Source of the DNA: Bursaphelenchus xylophilus
Taxonomy: Eukaryota > Nematoda > Chromadorea > Rhabditida > Aphelenchoididae
Length of the DNA: 64,000 nt
Assembly (NCBI GenBank): GCA_904066235.2
Contig: CAJFCV020000002.1
Span: 1,674,001-1,738,000, forward strand
Direction of reading: 5' to 3'
This document shows, one piece after another, positions 59,000-64,000 of the stretch. A model generated the notes under the pieces. The model did not search any database. It saw only the letters and a list, made by a program, of their open reading frames with translations, and was not told the origin of the DNA. How positions within the stretch are numbered: position 1 is the first letter of the stretch; every line of letters begins with the position of its first letter. The position numbers and the translations under genes were made by a program.

Positions 59000-59386
59000 T
59001 TAAATCATTTATAACATATGTAATGTTTAGGGCTTTGAGCTGCTGAGTCAAAGCAGCACGAATTTCTTTACCTTTTCAAACAAATCCAACGACTCCGACT
59101 TTCTTCCAGTGGACCAATTTACGCCCTTTTAAAGAACCAGTTGTTGCTGAGAGCGTAACAGTCATGCCCATGTAAAGATTTTTTTAAAAGACGACCTTTA
59201 AGATAGCAAGAAAAATAATTGCATATAATTTGCGCACTTTAGAAGAAAAATTTAGACATTTTTATCTGTGTACCATCGGCATTAGTATTTTTGGAAGGGC
59301 GCAAATTGGCCCACTGTGTCAAAAGTTATGGCCCAAAATGTGCGGCAGTGGGCGAAGTGCCGAAATGGGGCGGGAGATTCCTTGGG

Positions 59387-60170
59387 TTACTGTGCGTTGT
59401 CTGTGGTCGGTGTTACCCTCATTTGCAAAAGATCTTGGTAAAGTAGCACCGCCGCGTTACTGTTGTTGCCATATAACGCCTCTAGCAACGGATCGGTCAC
59501 ACGAAATGGGTCATCTTTGATGTCATGCTGAATATACTTGGCATATATCTCGCAAATCTGTTCTGTCAGCTGATGCTGAGTTATGCCCAAGAACTGCTGG
59601 CAATTCGCATCGATAATTCTGTGCGTAGAATTCTAAAGAAAAGGATTTTTAAGACGAATGATTATTAAAAGCGCACTCGCAAAAGATCCAACAAGGTGGC
59701 TTCGAAGCCCAACGCGCTCTCCTCCCATCCCAACGAGGCGTTGCCGCGCATCCAAGGGAACATATCGTTACGATACACCCTTACTGCTTCGTTGAACTCC
59801 ACTCCGCGTAGGTTGTAGTTGGGAAGAATGAGAATGTCATCTATGAATTCGATAATTTGGTTGTCCAAGTCCAGGTGGGCTCTGTTGTTTATATCATTCA
59901 TCTAGAAACAGCAGGATACAAGAGAATTTGCAAGGCATATCGCGGTACACTGACTTCTGCAAGTCCCCCTTTCCCTGCCAGCTCTTTCAACCACTGGCAA
60001 TATTTCAAACTTACCAGTCGATGAAACATCGTGGAATATTCCGCGACCTGATCTAGCGAATAGTTTAGCCCCGCATCTTTCACGATGAGGTACAGTTTAT
60101 CAATCAATTGGTCGGGTTCGACAGCACAAAATGCCCCAAACAATATTCCACAAATCAGGTAGACATTCAT
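59387..60170 (-). CDS. Secreted protein of the P-x-x-D-x-RG family, member 4, possibly decaying
   Basis: Three phase-0 exons on the minus strand: 60170-60015, 59901-59677 and 59632-59387 (stop TAA). The product has 208 residues. The signal peptide is MNVYLICGILFGAFC, then IVKDAGLNYSLDQV and PNYNLRG at residues 79-85. Three features suggest weakened function. The second donor is GTGCGC, with the preceding Asn codon lost. The TATA-like box reads CCATAAAGG instead of CTATAAAGG. The Pro/Gly-rich tail is missing because a small deletion near 59400 shifts the frame into an early stop (RVTPTTDNAQ). All exons are otherwise open, so it may still be expressed as a shorter protein. Confidence 0.75.
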
Positions 60171-60470
60171 TTTCGAAACGCTTCAATTTTAATAACTTTC
60201 CTTTATGGCCGCCAATGAACCAAGTCAATGTGATTTATTCACGGTTTTTAATTTTTCATTTACTGGCTGTCTGAAGATTTTCATTTCTCATGACGATGAT
60301 GTAGGAATCAGTTTTAAGAGCTCGCTGTGTTAGAATGGGCGATGATTTATTATTTTGTGCAAGAGCTTGCTGATTGGAAGTGGTAGTCACTAGACAGAAC
60401 CATTTTTGTTTGAAAACTCCGAGATATAGGGCTCGTGCTTTATAAGTTTCGTCGGCTTTGCAAAAAAATG

Positions 60471-60514
60471 TTGCAAAAAGGCGTTCAGAATTCGCTCTGA
60501 ACGCCATTTTGCAA
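60471..60514. repeat. Inverted repeat, 19-bp arms
   Basis: TTGCAAAAAGGCGTTCAGA is followed after 6 bp by TCTGAACGCCATTTTGCAA, an inverted copy with one mismatch. A third copy of the arm ('gtgaacgcctttttgcaac') follows at about 60529-60548, and 'catcagttca' follows both right-hand copies. It lies between the divergent members 4 and 5, so it may be a regulatory hairpin or the end of a small element. Confidence 0.65.
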
Positions 60515-60641
60515 CATCAGTTCAAATCGTGAACGCCTTTTTGCAACATCAGTTCACCCCGTGTTTTGTTTAAAACATGAGCGTCGCCTTTCAAAGATTT
60601 CCTTGTGAGTTTGTAAATACATCCACAGGTCCAAACTTAAT

Positions 60642-60652
60642 CCACGTCAATG
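60642..60652 (+). promoter_or_regulatory. Shared upstream motif CCACGTCAATG
   Basis: The same 11-mer occurs upstream of members 2 and 3, in the opposite orientation relative to the gene. It lies 113 bp before the ATG of member 5. Its TGACGT core is bZIP-like. A shared regulator is inference from this one word. Confidence 0.35.
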
Positions 60653-60764
60653 AGAATTGCATACCACGAGTTTGAAAAATGTAAATTACAAATTTTACGA
60701 TCATGATTTCAATATTCTCTGCATTAAAACCGTTTCCAACTCGGGCAGTTGTAAAACGACGACC

Positions 60765-61897
60765 ATGAAGTTCCTGGTGGTAGCGGTCTGCCTACTCTCC
60801 TATGTTGCTGGGTTATCGCAGACGTTAATGCTTGGTCCAAACCACATGGATCTTGATGACATTGAACAAATCAAGGTGTTTAATAACTTAAAACGAATTT
60901 CTGATGATGCCGGTGTGAGATTCACGTACGAAAGCATCAAAAGAGTATTTGACGACTTATTCGAAAAGGTGAGTGTAAGAGTTGGGATTGTACATAAAAA
61001 ACATACAGTTAAATACCCGCAGGTAACGAAAAGATTTTCTCATAGAGAAGTTAAGTTCGATTTAAAATTGGCAGGGCAGTACAAGCGCACAAAGTCATTG
61101 TTTCTTATACGAAATAGGCAAAGTGTAGTCAAAAGCGTATCCTATAAATCATACCTTCTTCAGCCTCTCTTGCAGGACGTAAAATGAAGTTACTTCGCTG
61201 CACTTGCCCTATACTGGAGCAGTCGACATATTCAACGATTTTTGCTGCGGAGAGGGCACGCGAAGCGCAGACGACAGTAGCAGAGAAGAAAAACTTTTGG
61301 CTAAACCCTTGCCAGCTTGTAGCGATTGTTCTCCCAAGCTCCTAAAAGTTTAATTCAGGCAAATAAAGTCGTTGAACCGGGCACGAATTACCCATCAAGC
61401 TATCCAGTCGAAGAACTCCAAGTGGAATTGATCGATCATCCTGAGATAAATCCCAGAGGTCCGGATTACAATAAAGTATTGGCCAAGGTTGAGGAGGTTC
61501 ATGGCTTTCTGGCTGCCGTGCTCTCCGAACTCGATCGCGCCCCATACGATGCGGTGCGCGACGTTGCAAGGCTCTTGGCTAAGGTGGGCTTGTATTTATG
61601 GAGGGTATATTTGTTCTAATAAGGAGACTGACCTCTAAATTAAAATTTCAGAACGAGGTCACCGACACCATCCGCAGAAACGCACAACGTTTTGGAGAAA
61701 CATTTGATGACATTGTTCATGAAGTTATTAGCATCTATCTGAAAGGCGAAAGGAAGGGACTGAACTTGTTCAACCATGTGCAAAAACTCCTAGGCATTAT
61801 CTCGAAACCCGAAGCCAATAAGCTCATTTATGAAAAGGAGCTTCAAAACATCGATGCTGTAATCAAGAATGCTTCAAATGTGAGCAAGAAGCACTAA
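60765..61897 (+). CDS. Secreted protein of the P-x-x-D-x-RG family, member 5
   Basis: Three phase-0 exons: 60765-60968, 61359-61583 and 61652-61897 (stop TAA). Donors are GTGAGT and GTGGGC; acceptors end in AATTCAG and ATTTCAG. The product has 224 residues. It has a signal peptide (MKFLVVAVCLLSYVAGLS), then RISDDAGVRFTYESI, PEINPRG at residues 96-102, and RAPYDAVRDVARLLAK, which is shared with member 6. Exon 3 is helical and Lys-rich at its end. Intron 1 contains a family H remnant (about 61196-61320). Members 5 and 6 form a subgroup with -N/D-P-R-G, as opposed to D/N-L-R-G in members 1-4. The family is not recognised. Confidence 0.85.
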
Positions 61898-61926
61898 AAC
61901 TGGATTGCTTTTTAAGATCACTTGCT

Positions 61927-61932
61927 AATAAA
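61927..61932 (+). terminator. Polyadenylation signal AATAAA
   Basis: AATAAA lies 30 bp after the stop of member 5. Confidence 0.65.
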
Positions 61933-62540
61933 ATTTTCTGCGGCGTTGGGTTTTCTGAGTTGAAGATGGTGCAAAAACATGTCAAAAAATTTTCGGAGCG
62001 ACTGAGCGCTCACTTTTTCCGATAGACTGTAAGAAACTGCGATGAATGAAAGTTTCGTCAAAAACACAGCTTGTTGAAAAGTTGAATGTTTTTTGGCGTG
62101 GCCCCTAGCCACGTCTCGGTCGTAGCGTTCAGCCTTCTGACTATTGCGATATTTCTGCGGAGTAAAATGCTCGAGATTCGGCGGCAATTCCTTAGTTTTG
62201 GCGGTTCGAGTACCAAAAGATCTATTGTACAATCCACAATACTTGGTTGTTTTGAACTTTTCCCAATTTGGCTTACGGTGAGAGACAACAAAACTTCTAT
62301 GAAATTTCGTCTTTCAAGCCGTAAAAACGAGATTAAAATGTAGTACTTTCGGCTTTTTAGGGCAATCCGAACAACTAACAATTATGTCGTCTTAACACGT
62401 ATTATAATACATTTGTTGTTCACACAATCATTCCATGGGAACATCCTGTAGCCTAATAATTTTTAAAATTATTGCTTTTGAACCTGTTCTCATTGCTTCC
62501 ACATCAAATTTACAATTGTTGCATCATCACCTAGGACGCG
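61933..62540. other. Intergenic stretch with one MITE end
   Basis: No gene is supported. At 62285-62340 there is a single end of the inverted-repeat element seen at 17211-17429 ('gtctttcaagccgtaaaaac'). Confidence 0.4.
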
Positions 62541-62549
62541 CCATATAAA
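62541..62549 (+). promoter_or_regulatory. TATA box of member 6
   Basis: CCATATAAAG lies about 45-54 bp before the ATG at 62595. This spacing is similar to that of the defensin-like gene and slightly longer than in members 2 and 3. Confidence 0.55.
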
Positions 62550-62594
62550 GCTACCTTGTGCTCCAACCGAATTTTCAATCAAGATTCTGGCACA

Positions 62595-63429
62595 ATGAAG
62601 GTTGCGGTGCTTCTAATTGTGTTGGTGGTCGCTGCGTCGGCTATTGAGAGGAAGAACGCAACGATTCCAGTCCCATCCGACATAGACTTACAAGCGCTGC
62701 TCAACAAGTTGAGTGCTGATCGTTGACGACGCCGGAGTTCCATTCAGCTTTCAGGAGATTGCCCAAATCACTGACAACATCAGACATGGCGTAGGTTGAT
62801 AAATTGGAATTTTACGATATAAAAATAAACTCTTAGCTCGATAAAATCGAAAGCGACCATCATTTGCCCATCCTTAATACACTCGCCAGAGAGTTGGAGA
62901 AGAGGATTCTCGATCTGCCTGAGAACGACCCAAGGGGTGCTTACAGTTTCAAAGGCGTCGCCGAAAAATCCGCCGAAGTCCGCAACGTTTTGTTCCCGGT
63001 CCTCAGCGATCTCCAGAGAGCCCCATACGACGTCGAAAACCTGATCTTACACTTGTTGGGAAAGGTAGGCGGCTGTGGCTGGAGGAAAACCCCTGACATG
63101 CAAATATGATATCTTTTCAGCACAAATTATGTATAGACATCACTGTAATCAATATTTTGCAGAGCCCTGAAACAAACCAAGTCCGCAAGAACCTCCAGAG
63201 TCTTGGACAAAACTTCGGCGACGTGGTCAAGCAGCTGGCTGCAAATTTCGCCTCCGGAGCCCAGAGGAACGTTAGCATCCATCATGAGGCTCAAGCGCTC
63301 GTGGATCTGCTCGGCCAGCCCTCAGTTTTGCAATACGAATACGAAGAGGCTATGGCAGCAATTGATAAAAAAGTCGGTAATCAATACGTCATCACGGAGT
63401 TTAATCACGTACAGAGGATAAAAAAGTGA
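62595..63429 (+). pseudogene. P-x-x-D-x-RG family, member 6, single-base frameshift in exon 1
   Basis: Exons are 62595-62790, 62837-63064 and 63163-63429 (stop TGA). Exon 1 encodes a signal peptide (MKVAVLLIVLVVAASAIE) and then LLNKLSA. At about 62722 one extra base sends the frame into TGA. One base out, the sequence continues as IVDDAGVPFSFQEI, which matches the other members at the expected distance. Exon 1 is 196 bp, one more than a multiple of three, while exons 2 and 3 are phase 0 and open. Exon 2 has PENDPRG and RAPYDV. Everything else, including TATA box, splice sites and AATAAA signal, is intact. This is either a very recent loss or an assembly or sequencing error. Corrected length would be about 229 residues. 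Confidence 0.75.
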
Positions 63430-63445
63430 CTTTATTTTTTTATTC

Positions 63446-63451
63446 AATAAA
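63446..63451 (+). terminator. Polyadenylation signal AATAAA
   Basis: AATAAA lies 17 bp after the stop of member 6. Confidence 0.65.
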
Positions 63452-63715
63452 TCCGGCTGATGAAACACAACTGTAACCAAGTGAAGAATCTCCAAAAAAC
63501 ACTGCCAAAATGCTGCGCCCAATTTTTCAAATTCAGAACTAAATTATCTATTAGTTCTTGCGTTTGCAGAGCAGCAATCTTCAACAATCTGTGCTGAAAA
63601 GAGAGTAACAACTAGGGGCATAACATTACGACAATTTTATCGGAAAAAGTTTGGCGCTTCTGATCGTGAGAAAAGCGCAATGTCGCAACTAGTAGTCGAA
63701 GCAGTTGTTGGTCGC

Positions 63716-63831
63716 AAAGGCCCTTCAAAACGGAGTTTTTTAATTGAAGAGGGAAGCATTTTGCCACACTTTCTGATACCTCCTGGATGCAAAATGGTAC
63801 ATTTTTTGCCACTGGATCAAGTCCGTCATTG
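63716..63831. mobile_element. MITE, family G, right half only
   Basis: The segment carries 'gggaagcattttgccacact' and ends 'actggatcaagtccgtcatt', matching the right half of other family G elements. The left half is missing, so this copy is truncated. No gene is supported elsewhere between 63430 and 64000. Confidence 0.65.
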
Positions 63832-64000
63832 TTAATTTGAAAGAAAGGCCAGCCATTAGTTGTGGGTGTTATGCGGTGGACGGACAATTATGGAAGCAAA
63901 ATGTTCCCCTGTTCACACAAATATTCCACTTGCGATGGAATATTTGTCTACAGCCCAATTCAAAAAAATAATTGCCTTCAAGGTTTAATTAAATTTTTTC

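Larger units (their letters stand above)
57150..59020. repeat. Tandem duplication block, copy 2
   Basis: This is the counterpart of 53590-55340. It carries family member 3 and its promoter, followed by 'cctcactgtcaggagacttt' and 'gggttctacaacggctaaca' at about 58450-58500. A 412-bp family H element (58588-58999) interrupts it, and the block then resumes with 'TTAaatcatttataac' as in copy 1. Confidence 0.75.

Overview
The window looks like nuclear DNA of a nematode. Exons are short, introns are AT-rich and end in TTTTCAG-type acceptors, and one gene starts shortly after a possible trans-splice acceptor. Non-coding DNA is packed with small inverted-repeat elements, most flanked by a TA dinucleotide. 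I cannot name the species. No rRNA, tRNA, SL RNA or CRISPR array was recognised.

Layout. From about 3.4 to 7.3 kb there is a minus-strand gene of at least four exons encoding a low-complexity Ser/Pro-rich protein. From about 7.3 to 44.5 kb I see no convincing gene. This stretch holds many miniature inverted-repeat elements of at least eight families (called A-J here), two places where such elements sit end to end (18.3-19.4 kb and 33.3-35.3 kb), a 1.54-kb element with about 500-bp inverted arms, and a roughly 640-bp array in which the 9-mer GCACNGTGC recurs about every 26 bp (35.83-36.47 kb). From 44.5 to 47.5 kb there is a four-exon plus-strand gene for a single-pass, Gln/Pro-rich membrane protein. 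At 48.9-49.9 kb a two-exon gene encodes a 74-residue secreted peptide.

The last 14 kb (50.0-63.4 kb) is a cluster of secreted-protein genes. Five intact or nearly intact genes, one frameshifted gene and one gene fragment belong to a single family that I do not recognise. The predicted proteins are 208-229 residues long and start with a signal peptide. Every intron is phase 0. They share a D-[AF]-G motif near the end of the first third and a P-[DEN]-x-[DN]-[LP]-R-G motif in the middle. Two family members (53.7-54.6 and 57.3-58.1 kb) are recent duplicates with identical first exons. The fragment is interrupted by a decayed 1.24-kb mariner element. Next to the first family member, in convergent orientation, is a two-exon gene for a 77-residue secreted peptide whose six cysteines follow the CS-alpha-beta defensin spacing (C-x6-C-x3-C-x9-C-x4-C-x-C).

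The cluster therefore combines a defensin-like peptide with a local, fast-changing family of cysteine-poor secreted proteins. Such a layout is typical of immune, host-interaction or reproductive secretions, but the function here is inference. All exon structures were read by eye from splice signals and reading phase, without transcript or homology data.
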